Shown one piece after another: positions 8,441 through 17,404 of a DNA stretch of 64,000 bases (the stretch's first letter is position 1; each line of letters opens with the position of its first letter). The DNA comes from Actinoplanes sp. N902-109 (lineage in GTDB: Bacteria > Actinomycetota > Actinomycetes > Mycobacteriales > Micromonosporaceae). A model generated the notes under the pieces. That model had not been told where the DNA came from and made no database searches. It saw only the letters and a list, made by a program, of their open reading frames with translations. The stretch covers positions 1,303,501-1,367,500 of the forward strand of contig NC_021191.1 in assembly GCF_000389965.1 (NCBI RefSeq), written 5' to 3'. The translations under genes were made by a program, and so were the position numbers.

Positions 8441-9143
8441 CTCCACGTGCATGACGCTCTGGCCCGCCGACTCCGTGAACATGATTCGCGGCCTAGGCTC
8501 ACCAGACACGCTTGCCGTGGTCCAGCGCCAATCACACCCCTTGGGCGTGGGATGTGGGGCTGGTTCGAGGCTTCGTTGCGCTGGGCGTGGGGATGGCGCC
8601 TTGGTGGGGGTGGCGTGTTGGGCTCGTGACGGGGGCGTCGCCGCTTGCGGCGCGTCGTTTCTGTCGGGGCTGCTGCGTCTTGCGTTTTCGCGCCCGTCGC
8701 GGGTGCGGGTGGGCGATTTGTGGGGGAACGCGCGGCGGACGTCGAAGGTGGTGGCGCTCCAGATCTCGCCGGCGGCGTGCACCGCGGCGCCACGGTCCGG
8801 CGTGCTGCGTCCCTTCAGAGGGGGATGCGCGGTCATCCTGCTTTCTTTCTTGCGCGTTGTGGCTCGGGTCTGGTCGAACTGAGTGGCGAGAGAGCCCGAT
8901 TCCGTCACCGCGTTCTTGTCGGCGAATTCCGGGTTGTTGGGCGTGCTTGCTTTCCGGGGCTACACGTCCAGATCGTCGCTGCCCGGTTTGTCGTGTGCCG
9001 CGTTGCTGGGGGTCGGACGACACGCCCGCAACCGCAACACCCGAAAGGCGCTCGCGTGGGTGACGGCTGGGTGGGGTGCGGTCCGCGACCGATGGGGTGG
9101 GACGGGGTGGTTCGCGTACGGAAGCTGAGTGAGCGGGAAGTGG
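8441..9143. other. Gene-poor stretch with no supported feature
   Basis: About 700 bases in which every reading frame is Arg/Pro/Gly-rich and matches no family I know. A leftward frame with an A/G-rich leader begins at ATG 8836 (MTAHPPLKGRSTPDRGAAVH), but its product runs into the tandem repeat and has no protein-like composition. I see no RNA gene, hairpin terminator or mobile element. Confidence 0.4.
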
Positions 9144-9548
9144 TCAGGCGGGGGTGGGGGTGGGGGCGAAGGGGTGGGAGATGACGGCTGCGGCGCCGCC
9201 CATGATGAGCCAGAAGAAGAGGATGATGGCGGGGAGGACGCCGAGGTAGCCCATGACCAGACCGGCTACCGCCATGCCTCGGCCGGACCTGGCGTTGTTC
9301 CGGGTTTCGGAGAGGCCGATGTGGCCCAGGGCTACGGCGGCGAGGCAGGGGAGGCCGAGCAGGCACCAGCCGGCCAGCAGGCCGATGATGCCGGTGACCA
9401 ATGCCCATACGGCAGTGTTCGAAGACGGCACTGCTGGCTGCAGGACCAGTGGCATGCCCATTGGTTGTACCGGCGGGGCCGGTGGGGCGGGGCGCAGCTG
9501 TGGGGCCATTGGGCCTTGCCGAGGTGGCTGTGCTGACGGGTACGTCAT
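9144..9548 (-). CDS. DUF4190-type membrane protein
   Basis: 134 residues from ATG 9548, with AGGAG seven bases upstream. The first 45 residues are proline- and glutamine-rich (a cytosolic low-complexity tail). Two membrane helices follow: AVWALVTGIIGLLAGWCLLG and, after the family signature ALGHIGLSETR and a glycine-rich turn, MAVAGLVMGYLGVLPAIILF. This is the DUF4190 layout common in actinobacteria. Function is unknown. The much longer open frame extending upstream is a GC artefact, since this start has its own ribosome binding site. Confidence 0.85.
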   Translation of the reverse strand: MTYPSAQPPRQGPMAPQLRPAPPAPPVQPMGMPLVLQPAVPSSNTAVWALVTGIIGLLAGWCLLGLPCLAAVALGHIGLSETRNNARSGRGMAVAGLVMGYLGVLPAIILFFWLIMGGAAAVISHPFAPTPTPA

Positions 9549-9784
9549 TCCGGCTCCTGAGGCGGCTGGAGTTCGGGCTGGTAGGCCGTCGGGTCCGGCT
9601 GGGATCCGGCCATGTTCTGTCAACCGGGGTGTGAAGCCGGTCGATGTGGGACGTTCGGTCGCTGTCCGGCGGTGATCGGCGTGTCGTCGTTGGTGATCGG
9701 CGGTTGCGGTCCGCACGGTGGTCAACCGGTCGTGGCCACCGCTCGGTCTCGATGACCGGACGCCCTCGGACTGCGGGCCTGGAG

Positions 9785-9910
9785 GAACCCGTGATCGCCG
9801 TACGGCACCCCGAGCCCGTTCGACGGCCGTGCGCCCCGGCGGTCCACGAACACCGTGTCGATGCCCAACCTGCCCGCCCTGGCGACGCCGGCCCTGGGAT
9901 CGCAGGCAGC
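9785..9910 (-). pseudogene. Possible fragment of a HAD-type hydrolase gene
   Basis: Read leftwards, one frame gives RAGRLGIDTVFVDRRG followed by ARPSNGLGVPYGDHGF. The LGIDTVFVDRRG part resembles the C-terminal strand of haloacid-dehalogenase-like hydrolases (usually LGLDTVWVDRRG). Nothing recognisable flanks it. This rests on one short motif and could be chance. Confidence 0.25.
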
Positions 9911-10090
9911 GCGAACCGCCCGTCGACTTCGGAGAATCGGGACGTGGTGCCAGGGTGAGCAGCGGATGCGCAACGCGGACGGTGCCCGCACGATCACCGA
10001 TTCCGTGGCGGTCAGCCGGCGCGAGGTGACCACGTCGTCGCCGGGTTCCCCGGTCCTCGTCGCCGGGGCGGGCCGGAGCCACGCCGGCGC

Positions 10091-10156
10091 GGCGGGGGAG
10101 CGGGGCGGCGGGGGAGTGGGGCGGCGGGGGAGTGGGGCGGCGGGTGTGGGGCGGGT
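10091..10156. repeat. 16-bp G-rich tandem repeat
   Basis: About four copies of a 16-bp unit (CGGCGGGGGAGTGGGG and variants). The unit is not a multiple of three, which supports placing the downstream gene's start after it, at 10173. Confidence 0.75.
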
Positions 10157-10172
10157 CGGTGAGGATGGCGGG

Positions 10173-11108
10173 ATGGTGGAGTTTGTGGTGCAGGCCGAGC
10201 CGCGGGATGCCGGGGGGTGGCTGGAGGTGGCGCGGCGGGCGGAGCGGGCCGGGTTTGCGGCGCTGCTGGTGGCTGATCATCCCGGCACGGGGGCGTCGCC
10301 GTTTGTTGCGCTCGCTGCGGCTGCGGCGGTGACCTCGACGATCAAGCTTGGCTCGTACGTGGTGAATGCCGGCGTTCGGGAACCGCTGCTGCTCGCTGCG
10401 GATGTTGCCACGCTGGATGTGGTGTCCGGTGGGCGGGCGTTGCTGGGGGTCGGGGCGGGGCACACGCCGGCCGAGTGGGATGCGGTCGGGCGGGTGCGGC
10501 CGGAGGTACGCCGACGGGTGAACCGGTGCATCGCGGTGGCGGACGCGACCACCCGGTTGCTGGCCGGTGAGCCGGTCACCGTGGCGACGCCCGAGCTGAC
10601 GATGGTCAATGCCGGGCTGACCGCGCCGCGGCCGGTGCAGGACCGGGTGCCGCTGCTGGTCGGCGGGGCGAACTCGCAGCTGCTGCGCTGGGCCGGCGGG
10701 CACGCCGACATCGTGGGCCTGACCGGTCTGGGCCGCACCAAGGCGGACGGTCACCGGCATGAGGCCCGCTGGCGCCTCGCCGACATCGATGCCCAGGTGG
10801 GTCAGGTCCACTCAGGAGCGCGCGCGGCCGCCCACCCGGCCCGGGCAGGCGGGCCGGTGCTGGAGGCGCTGGTGCAGCAGGTGGCGGTCACCGACGATCC
10901 CGCCGCGGTGCTGAGCGGGTATGCCGAGCGGCTGGGCATGGACGTGGCCGAGCTGCGGGAGGTGCCGTTCCTGCTCGTCGGCAGCGCGAGCGAGATCGTC
11001 GCGGGGGTGCGGCGGCATCGTGACCGGTGGGGGATCACGCGGTTCGCCGTACGGGAGGAAGCTCTTGCCGATCTTGCCCCGTTGCTGCCCGAGTTGACGG
11101 CTGTCTGA
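10173..11108 (+). CDS. F420-dependent LLM-class oxidoreductase
   Basis: 311 residues from ATG 10173, with GAGG eight bases upstream. The luciferase-like TIM barrel is recognisable from GWLEVARRAERAGFAALLVADH, the IKLGSYVVNAGVREPLLLAADVATLDVVSGGRALLGVGAGHTPAEW block and LLVGGANSQLLRWAGGHADIVGLTGL. The length and these blocks fit the probable F420-dependent oxidoreductases of the MSMEG_2516 type. Cofactor F420 use is inferred from the family; the substrate is unknown. Its stop lies one base from the stop of the convergent GntR regulator. Confidence 0.88.
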   Translation: MVEFVVQAEPRDAGGWLEVARRAERAGFAALLVADHPGTGASPFVALAAAAAVTSTIKLGSYVVNAGVREPLLLAADVATLDVVSGGRALLGVGAGHTPAEWDAVGRVRPEVRRRVNRCIAVADATTRLLAGEPVTVATPELTMVNAGLTAPRPVQDRVPLLVGGANSQLLRWAGGHADIVGLTGLGRTKADGHRHEARWRLADIDAQVGQVHSGARAAAHPARAGGPVLEALVQQVAVTDDPAAVLSGYAERLGMDVAELREVPFLLVGSASEIVAGVRRHRDRWGITRFAVREEALADLAPLLPELTAV

Positions 11109-11109
11109 C

Positions 11110-11754
11110 TCACTCGTCGAAGAGTTCCTCCTCCGCGCGGGCCCGGTAGTCGGCGTAGATCCGCCGGTAGCGGGCCGTGGCGCCGGCTGTGTCGCCGCGT
11201 TCGAGCAGCTCGAGGACCTCGTCGTGGCCGTCGATCCAGATCTGGAAGAGCCCCTCGCTCAGCGCCAGTATGCGGTTGGTGCGGGCCACCACCAGGTCGA
11301 CCATGGACTGCAACTCGCGGTTGCCGCTGGCCAGGATGACGATGGTGCTGAAGTCGGCGCCCGCGGCGGCCGCAGCCAGGATGTTGCCGGTGCGCTGGCT
11401 CTCGACGAACTCCTTCTGCCGCTGGCGCATCAGGTCGAGGTGGGTTCCGGTCAAATTCTCGACGCCCCACTCGAAGCCCGCGCAGGCGAGCACGCTCATC
11501 ACATCGATGAGTTCGAGGGCGTTCTTCTGGGTGACCCGGGTGACGTGCCGGGTGCGGTTGGGCGCGATGTCGATCAGACCCTCGACGGAGAGCTGTGCGA
11601 TCGCCTCGCGCACCGGCGTGATGCTGACGCCGAGCCGGGTGGCGAGCTCGGCGTCCTTGATCAGCGTGCCGGGGGGCAGCTCGCCAGTGACGATTTCGTT
11701 TCGGAGCTGGCGCACCACGGCAGCCGTCCGGGTCGGCGGGACCGTGTAAGACAT
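11110..11754 (-). CDS. GntR-family regulator, FCD subgroup
   Basis: 214 residues. An N-terminal winged helix (about 10-75) shows the GntR pattern LRNEIVTGELPPGTLI, AELATRLGVS and TPVREAIAQLSVEGLI. The C-terminal half (about 85-205) is helical and of FCD type, expected to bind a small organic acid. No operon partner; the neighbour 11110-11108 is convergent, so its target is not obvious from context. The 360 bases upstream are gene-free and may contain its own operator. Confidence 0.9.
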   Translation of the reverse strand: MSYTVPPTRTAAVVRQLRNEIVTGELPPGTLIKDAELATRLGVSITPVREAIAQLSVEGLIDIAPNRTRHVTRVTQKNALELIDVMSVLACAGFEWGVENLTGTHLDLMRQRQKEFVESQRTGNILAAAAAGADFSTIVILASGNRELQSMVDLVVARTNRILALSEGLFQIWIDGHDEVLELLERGDTAGATARYRRIYADYRARAEEELFDE

Positions 11755-12115
11755 ACGGGCAGCCTACTCACAGTCACCAAGCCGGGTCATCCGTACCCTC
11801 GGGAGGTGACGTTGATTGACCTCGATCTGTCATCCAGTTGTGATGCTGCGCCATGATGCAGCCTGCAACATGGCGCTGAGCAGGGAATTCCTGCGTTTTC
11901 TGGCTCGCATCGTGCGGGCTTCGGATGGCTCGATCGGCGGATGATCTGCTCGGCGAAGCGATCTTGGAAGCTCGATATCGCAGAGTCTGAGGTTTTCGAT
12001 ATCCGGCCGCTTTCGACGCACCATTACGGTCAGTTCAACGTGAGCACCTGACGCCGCGAGAGGTTCCAGCGTCTCCCCCACGACCGAGAACTGTCCCACG
12101 TGGAGCGTCGGTGAG
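11755..12115. other. Intergenic region between GntR gene and pilus operon end
   Basis: A 361-base gap, less GC-rich than its surroundings. It contains a small leftward open frame (11830-12099; VVGETLEPLAASGAHVELTVMV) without a recognised family, and a weak five-base-pair hairpin followed by GTTTT at 11879-11898. I see no convincing gene. Confidence 0.35.
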
Positions 12116-13678
12116 CTACTTCTCCATCAGGTTCGTCACGGCCAGCGGCTTGTTGAAGTTGGGTGGGGCGTTCCACTTCTGCAGCTCCGCACTGGTGCAG
12201 GTGGCAATCTTCGCCTTGGCCGTACCGTCGGTGTGGGTGTCGGCGGGTTTGACCGTCAGATCGGTCGGGGTCAGGCAGTAGCCGTTGGCGTCCACGATGC
12301 GGTAGCTGCTCGTGTAGTCGCTGGTGTCGCCGAACACCTTCCACTGGATCGTCTTGTCCGTCAGGTAGTCGACGGCGGTGCAGGCCTTCATGGTCGGGTA
12401 GCCGCCGGGCGTGTCCGAGGTCCGCAGGCAGTAGCCGTTGGGCGTGCGCAGCTCACCGATGATCGGCGCCTTGACGTCGGTGGAGAGCAGCGGGGTCGTC
12501 CACTGCTGGTTGACCGGGGCGTTGCCGTCGGGCGACTGCTTGCAGAACCAGACGATCTCGTACTTGACGTTCTTGTTGACGTAGTCGAAGTTCGTGACGT
12601 CCAGGCAGCGGCTGAACTGCTTGTAGTTGACCAGCTGCTTGGTCGTCGCGGACGCCATGCCGGCGCCCACACCGGCCTGCGGTCGCCAGATGTTCTTGTT
12701 GGACACGCCGCTGCAGCCGCCCAGCACGAGCGCGCCGGCGCTGCCGGCGGTTGCGGCGTTGATGCAGAAGTTGTCCAGGCTGCTGCCGTTGCTGGTGCCC
12801 TGGAACGCCGAGCTGTCGTTGAGGCTCCACTGCTGCTTGGCCACCCGGCCCAGGCACGGCTGGAACGTCAGGGCGCCGTTGGTCGCGTGCGGCATCGGCG
12901 CCTCCAGGCACATGCCGTTCGGGGCCAGCGCCGTCTCCGAGCCGATCAGCTTGATGTTGAGGTCGGTGGTGTAGGCGAACCGCTGGTCGGCCGCGCCGCC
13001 CTCCTTGCACGTCTGCACGGTCGCGGGTGTGCCGGCGGCGGGCGATGCGTCGGTGCCGCCGTCCATGCAGAGGCCGCCGTTCGTGGTGGGCGACGCGAGC
13101 TGGACGGCCCCGCCGGTGATGTTCTCGTTGTTGACCTTGAACGTGTACGTGGCCTGCAGCGTCCGGGTGTCCTTCGCGCCCTCGGTGATCGGGCCGGCGG
13201 TGGTGCTCGTGCCGGTCGAGGTCAGCACCGCAGTGGTCGGCACGGTGCCGATCGAGTGGTCCTGACAGGACAGCTGGGCCGGGGTGTCGTCGACCGAGTT
13301 GTCCGGCACCCCGTAGTAGTCGATCGTGACGCTGTAGCGCAGGTTGGTGACGTCACCGGCCAGGCCGGCCGCGTCGGCGACCGTGCCGGTGATGGCCGCG
13401 TCGCACGGCGGCAGCGCGGCGATGGTGCCGACCAGCTTGGTCGTGCCGCCGCTCAGGGTGGTCAGGGTGGTGGCCAGGCGCAGCTGACCCACCGTCGCGT
13501 CGATGCCGGCCTGGGCGGCGTTGAGGGCGACGGTGCGTGCGTCGACCGTACGGGTGCTGGTGATCTGGTTGAGCACGAGCGGGACCAGGCCCGCGGTCAG
13601 GGACATGGCGACCAGCGTGACGAGCAGGGCCATCGCCATCGAGCCCTCGTCGTTGCCGCGCTGCCGGCGAGCGAACAC
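12116..13678 (-). CDS. PilX-like minor pilin with ricin-type lectin repeats
   Basis: 520 residues from GTG 13678, overlapping the preceding stop (TAGTG). The N-terminus (RRQRGNDEG then SMAMALLVTLVAMSLTAGLV) is a PilX-like leader plus membrane helix. It lacks Glu at position +5 of the mature protein, as is usual for PilX. Residues about 210-515 contain repeated QxW-type elements (KQQWSLN, QQWTTPL, IQWKVFG, QKWNAPP), each following an NGxCL/GxCLxx motif, which is the signature of ricin-B beta-trefoil carbohydrate-binding repeats. It is the last gene of the pilus operon. The lectin module suggests a tip or adhesion role (inference). Confidence 0.8.
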   Translation of the reverse strand: MFARRQRGNDEGSMAMALLVTLVAMSLTAGLVPLVLNQITSTRTVDARTVALNAAQAGIDATVGQLRLATTLTTLSGGTTKLVGTIAALPPCDAAITGTVADAAGLAGDVTNLRYSVTIDYYGVPDNSVDDTPAQLSCQDHSIGTVPTTAVLTSTGTSTTAGPITEGAKDTRTLQATYTFKVNNENITGGAVQLASPTTNGGLCMDGGTDASPAAGTPATVQTCKEGGAADQRFAYTTDLNIKLIGSETALAPNGMCLEAPMPHATNGALTFQPCLGRVAKQQWSLNDSSAFQGTSNGSSLDNFCINAATAGSAGALVLGGCSGVSNKNIWRPQAGVGAGMASATTKQLVNYKQFSRCLDVTNFDYVNKNVKYEIVWFCKQSPDGNAPVNQQWTTPLLSTDVKAPIIGELRTPNGYCLRTSDTPGGYPTMKACTAVDYLTDKTIQWKVFGDTSDYTSSYRIVDANGYCLTPTDLTVKPADTHTDGTAKAKIATCTSAELQKWNAPPNFNKPLAVTNLMEK

Positions 13679-14352
13679 TAGGGCCTCCCTTCGCTGCAGG
13701 TGTTCGTGGTGCTGGTCGAGTTCGACGTGTTGAGTGCGGTGAACGTGGTGTCGATGTGCGCGGTGCCCGCGGTGGCCCTCGTTGTCAGCTGGACCTCCAG
13801 CCGCTGGAAGACCGGGCTGAAGTCGCGGCCCACCACCGTGCTGCTCGAGCTGCCGGGCGCCGGGGTGGCCGAGGCGAAGGGCTGGGTGCCGTACCCCTGC
13901 TTCAGGAACGCCGGCTTGCCGTCCATCACGACGTCGGAGGCGATCGTCTGCCCGGGCGTGCCGGGCTTCGGCGGGGTGCCGGCGGTCCAGTTCAGCAGCT
14001 GGAGCACGCCCAGGCCGTCCGCACCCGGCGCGAGGCGCAGCTGGTAGCAGTCGGTCGCGACGGCCCCGGCGAACTCCACGTACTGCGTTGCCGTGGCCGG
14101 GTTGGCGGCCTTGGCGGGGTCCGACGGGTCGGCGATCCAGGACGCGTAGCGCAGTTCCTTGTCGAAGCGCTGGAACGCGACCGTCAGCTGCTGCTGGGCC
14201 TCGCTCAGCGCGTCGGTCACCGTGGTGGTCCGGAACACCTGGAGCACGGCCCCGGTGAACAGCACCATCAGCACGCCCATCACCCCGAGGGTCACCATCA
14301 CCTCGACCAGCGAGACGCCTTCGTCATCGCCGCGGTGGCGTTCGCGGGTCAT
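13678..14352 (-). CDS. PilW-like minor pseudopilin
   Basis: 224 residues from ATG 14352, overlapping the upstream stop (ATGA). A type III signal is clear: a basic leader ending GDDEG, then VSLVEVMVTLGVMGVLMVLF with Glu at +5 and a hydrophobic helix. The rest is a globular domain containing the FQRFDKELRYASW motif seen in PilW/PulJ-like minor pilins. It should be processed by the prepilin peptidase of this operon and join the pilus initiation complex together with the PilV- and PilX-like proteins on either side. Confidence 0.85.
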   Translation of the reverse strand: MTRERHRGDDEGVSLVEVMVTLGVMGVLMVLFTGAVLQVFRTTTVTDALSEAQQQLTVAFQRFDKELRYASWIADPSDPAKAANPATATQYVEFAGAVATDCYQLRLAPGADGLGVLQLLNWTAGTPPKPGTPGQTIASDVVMDGKPAFLKQGYGTQPFASATPAPGSSSSTVVGRDFSPVFQRLEVQLTTRATAGTAHIDTTFTALNTSNSTSTTNTCSEGRP

Positions 14353-16049
14353 CACGTCACGCTCCAGACGAACATCGAGTTGGCCTGCGTGGTGCCGGTG
14401 CTCTTGACCGTCAGGCGCACGGTCCAGGTGCCCTTGGTGGTCGGGCTGCCGGTGATCAGACCGGTGGATGCGGTGATGCTCAGGCCGGGCGGCAACCCGG
14501 TGGCGCTCCAGGCGTAGGCGCTCGCGTTGGCCCCGGTCGCGGTGGCTCGCACCGAGACCGCGGTGCCGGTGGCGGTGCTCTGGCTCGCGGCCGTCGGCGC
14601 GGTCACCTGCAGGTCGGTGGTCGAGCTGGGGTTCACCGTGCACATCACGGTGAGAGTGGCGACCCCACCGGCCGCGTCGGTGACCGTCACGGTGGTGAGA
14701 TAGCGCGACCCGTGCGTGATGATGCCGGTGACCTTGCCGGTGGACGGGTCCATCACCGCGCCGTCCGGCAGGTTCGTGACCTGCCATCGGTACGGCGTCA
14801 GCCCACCGTAGGCGTACGGGGTGAAGGTGCCGACGTTGGTGCCGTTGGTCATGGTCTGCGGGCCCGGGTCGTACAGCTGCACCGGGGTCAGCACCTGCCA
14901 CGAGAACGTCATGGTGGCCGTGCGCGGTACCGGCCCGGAGTCGGTCACGGTGACGACGACGGCGCCCGTCTTCGCGGTGGTCGGGGTGCCGGTGATCAGG
15001 CCCGTGGTGGTGCTGTAGGTCAGCCCGGCCGGCAGGCCCGTCATCGTCCAGGTCAGCGCGCCGATGCCGCCGGTCAGCACCGGCTGGAAGGTCAGCGCGG
15101 TGCCCGTACGGCTGGTCTGGGTGCCGGGGTTGGTCAGCACCGGGACCGCAGCGACCGTCCAGGTGAACGTCACGGTGTCGTTGCGGTTCAGCTTGTCGGT
15201 CACCTTGGCGGTGACGGTGGAGGTGCCGGCGGTCGTCGGGCTGCCGCTGACCAGACCCGTCGGGGACACGGTGAGCCCCGCCGGGAGACCGGTGGCGCTC
15301 CAGGTCAGCGGGATGCTGCCGCCGCTCGAGCCCAGCTGCAGGCTGACGGTGTCACCGACATAGCCGCGCTGGGCGGCCGGCTTCGGGGTGATCGTGGGTG
15401 CCGCGCTCTTGGTGTCGAACACGGCGTCGTTGCCGGTGCTGATCAGCGTGCTGGCCACGTACAGGCAGCGCGCGTCGGTGCAGAACTTGTCCGGCCACGC
15501 CACCGACACCACGACCCGGTAGAAGGGCGCGTAGAGCGAGTTCAGCTGGCTCGTCGAGGGCTCGGCCGACAGCGGGGCGCAGCCGGGGACAGTGGCCACG
15601 CCCTGCACCACGGCCGTGGCCTTGAGCTGGTAGCACTTGCCGACGTACCACTGCTCCTGGAAGGTCGTGCCGTTCGAGGTGACCTCGAGGGGCTGGGTCG
15701 GCAGGGGAGCGGAGGCACCGGCCGTCGAGGAGTCGGCCAGGTTGGGGTCGGCGGCCACGTTCATGGTGGCGAGGTAGTGCTGCACCTCGGCCGGTGCGGC
15801 CGCGTTCTGCCGGGTGACCTCGGCCAGCCCGCGCCCGGTGGTCAGCGATGCCGGGTCGATCGCCCGGACCCGCTCGAGCGCGTCGTTGGCCACCTGGATC
15901 GCGACCTGGGTGCCGCGCTGCTGGCCCACCACGGCGAGCGAACGGACCAGGAACGGGGCAGCCCCGGCCATCACCGTGCCGATCACCGCCATGGCGACCA
16001 GCACTTCGAGCAGCGAGAAGCCGTCGTCGCCGGTGCGTCTGCGTCCCAT
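14352..16049 (-). CDS. PilV-like minor pseudopilin with four Ig-like repeats
   Basis: 565 residues. The leader ends DDG before FSLLEVLVAMAVIGTVMAG (Glu at +5), typical of PilV/PulI. After a pilin-like region (to about 215) come four tandem putative Ig (He_PIG) repeats. They are recognised by the recurring GLPAGL(T)-x-TGL(I/V)(T/S)G(S/T)PTT pattern at about 265, 350, 440 and 525; the third is divergent (LPDGAVMDPSTGKVTG). Ordinary PilV proteins are about 150-200 residues, so this one carries a long extracellular stalk. It is overlapped by pilW (ATGA) and separated by 42 bases from pilO. Confidence 0.85.
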   Translation of the reverse strand: MGRRRTGDDGFSLLEVLVAMAVIGTVMAGAAPFLVRSLAVVGQQRGTQVAIQVANDALERVRAIDPASLTTGRGLAEVTRQNAAAPAEVQHYLATMNVAADPNLADSSTAGASAPLPTQPLEVTSNGTTFQEQWYVGKCYQLKATAVVQGVATVPGCAPLSAEPSTSQLNSLYAPFYRVVVSVAWPDKFCTDARCLYVASTLISTGNDAVFDTKSAAPTITPKPAAQRGYVGDTVSLQLGSSGGSIPLTWSATGLPAGLTVSPTGLVSGSPTTAGTSTVTAKVTDKLNRNDTVTFTWTVAAVPVLTNPGTQTSRTGTALTFQPVLTGGIGALTWTMTGLPAGLTYSTTTGLITGTPTTAKTGAVVVTVTDSGPVPRTATMTFSWQVLTPVQLYDPGPQTMTNGTNVGTFTPYAYGGLTPYRWQVTNLPDGAVMDPSTGKVTGIITHGSRYLTTVTVTDAAGGVATLTVMCTVNPSSTTDLQVTAPTAASQSTATGTAVSVRATATGANASAYAWSATGLPPGLSITASTGLITGSPTTKGTWTVRLTVKSTGTTQANSMFVWSVT

Positions 16050-16091
16050 GGTCCTTCTATCGATCGCCGGACGCGAAAGTTGAGGAAAGGA

Positions 16092-16697
16092 TCAGTCGGT
16101 TGTGACGGCGGGTGCGCCCGCCGACACCTGGGGTGCCACGAACGCCTTGAGCTGGAGAATCACGCTCAGGTCAGGGGCGGCGTCGGCGGTGCTGCTGTCC
16201 GGGGCGATCCCCCAGGTCGCGGACTCGATCAGCACCGCCCGTTTCTGCCCGCCGCCCTGCAGCTGCTGCAGGAAGTCGCTCAGCTCGCCGGCCGTACCGG
16301 TCACGGTCAGCTGGATCGGGATCGACTTGACCCCGACGATCTCGGTGGAGTCGCTCGGCGCGCCCTGGGTGATGCCGCTGACCGAGACCCCGAGGTCGGT
16401 GCCGGCGTCCTGCAACTGCCGCAGGAACGCCGAGGTGCCGGCGTCCGCGGGCAGCGCGTCCTGGTACGACGACAGGGTGGCCTGGAGCTTCTTCAGGTTG
16501 GCCTTGTCCTTCTTCAGCTCCACGATCCGCTTGCGCAGGTTGGAGGCCTGCGACACCGCCGTGTCGGTCTGCGAGCGCAGGTCGCCGGCCTCCGCGTACT
16601 GCGGGCTGACCAGGAAGAACCAGGTGATGACGGCCATCACGGCGATGGCCACGACACCGCCGAGCATCCACAGCCGGTCCGCGCGCAAGCCGCCCAT
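16092..16697 (-). CDS. pilO: Type IV pilus inner-membrane protein PilO
   Basis: 201 residues from ATG 16697, overlapping the pilN stop by ATGA. A short cytosolic start, one membrane helix (about 8-28), a coiled coil (about 35-75; SNLRKRIVELKKDKANLKKL) and a ferredoxin-like domain with SIPIQLTVTGTAGELSDFLQQLQ match PilO. With PilM and PilN it forms the alignment platform linking the cytosolic motor to the pilus. Gene order M-N-O is conserved. Confidence 0.92.
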   Translation of the reverse strand: MGGLRADRLWMLGGVVAIAVMAVITWFFLVSPQYAEAGDLRSQTDTAVSQASNLRKRIVELKKDKANLKKLQATLSSYQDALPADAGTSAFLRQLQDAGTDLGVSVSGITQGAPSDSTEIVGVKSIPIQLTVTGTAGELSDFLQQLQGGGQKRAVLIESATWGIAPDSSTADAAPDLSVILQLKAFVAPQVSAGAPAVTTD

Positions 16698-17404
16698 CAG
16701 TTGCCTCCCCGCGACGTGCACTTGGCGCCGAACCGGCCGCACAGCGCGGCCGAGGTGATGTCGACGTTCAGGCTGAACGTCACCTTGCCGTCGTCGGTGG
16801 CGTTGACCGCGGTCACGTACGGGTTGGCGACCACCGTCTGCCTCGCGAGCGTGTCCACGTACGCGGCCACGGCTTCCTTGTCCGGCCCGGTGCCGGTCAC
16901 CACGACCTGGCCGATGGTCTTGGCGGTGCTGGTGCTCGGCAGCGTGTTGGTGTCTTCCTTGTTGCTGGCGTCCTTGAGCGTGCCGTTCACCCCGTCGAGC
17001 TGGAGCCCGGACGCACCGGCGGTGCCGCTCAGCGTGCTGTACAGCGCGGCCCAGTCCAGGTCGTTCTTCATCACGGCCTTGAGCTGCTTGGACAGCGTCT
17101 CGGTGTCGTTCTGCACGGTGACGACGTCCTTGTACTCGCGCTGGCTGCGCTGCAGGTCGGTGACCTCGGTGGTGGCCGCGGTGAGCTCGGCGTCGGCGGC
17201 CCGGGTGTCCTGGTTGGCCCGGAAGAACCAGGCCCCGAGCAGACACATGACCAGCAGCACCACGACGATCACCCAGCTGCGGGTGCGCCGGGCGCGCCGG
17301 GCGGTGATGATCTCCTCGGGCAGCAGGCTCGCCGAGATGGCGATCAGGCGGGTGACCCGCTGCGGGGACGACGCCGGGTCGACCGGCATCAGGGTGGTGG
17401 CCAT
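16697..17404 (-). CDS. pilN: Type IV pilus assembly protein PilN
   Basis: 235 residues from ATG 17404, overlapping the pilM stop by ATGA. A cytosolic N-terminal segment with INLLPxEI-like ISASLLPEEII (the PilM-binding motif, altered at its start), one membrane helix (about 45-62), a coiled coil, then a ferredoxin-like periplasmic-type domain. Frame choice is confirmed by the overlaps on both sides. It works with PilM and PilO in the membrane. Confidence 0.9.
   Translation of the reverse strand: MATTLMPVDPASSPQRVTRLIAISASLLPEEIITARRARRTRSWVIVVVLLVMCLLGAWFFRANQDTRAADAELTAATTEVTDLQRSQREYKDVVTVQNDTETLSKQLKAVMKNDLDWAALYSTLSGTAGASGLQLDGVNGTLKDASNKEDTNTLPSTSTAKTIGQVVVTGTGPDKEAVAAYVDTLARQTVVANPYVTAVNATDDGKVTFSLNVDITSAALCGRFGAKCTSRGGN

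Larger units (their letters stand above)
9549..10172. other. Divergent intergenic region with decayed sequence
   Basis: About 620 bases between the leftward DUF4190 gene and the rightward F420 oxidoreductase. It holds both promoters, a possible dead HAD-type fragment (9785-9910, minus strand) and a 16-bp tandem repeat (10091-10156). No intact gene was found. Confidence 0.4.

Noticed and set aside
8138..8836. Leftward frame from ATG 8836 through the tandem repeat
   Set aside because: It has a passable leader but a Pro/Arg/Thr-rich low-complexity product that reads into the 60-bp repeat, and no family resemblance.
11830..12099. Small leftward gene between the GntR regulator and pilus operon
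   Set aside because: An 89-codon frame with no ribosome binding site, no recognised family and a degenerate second half.
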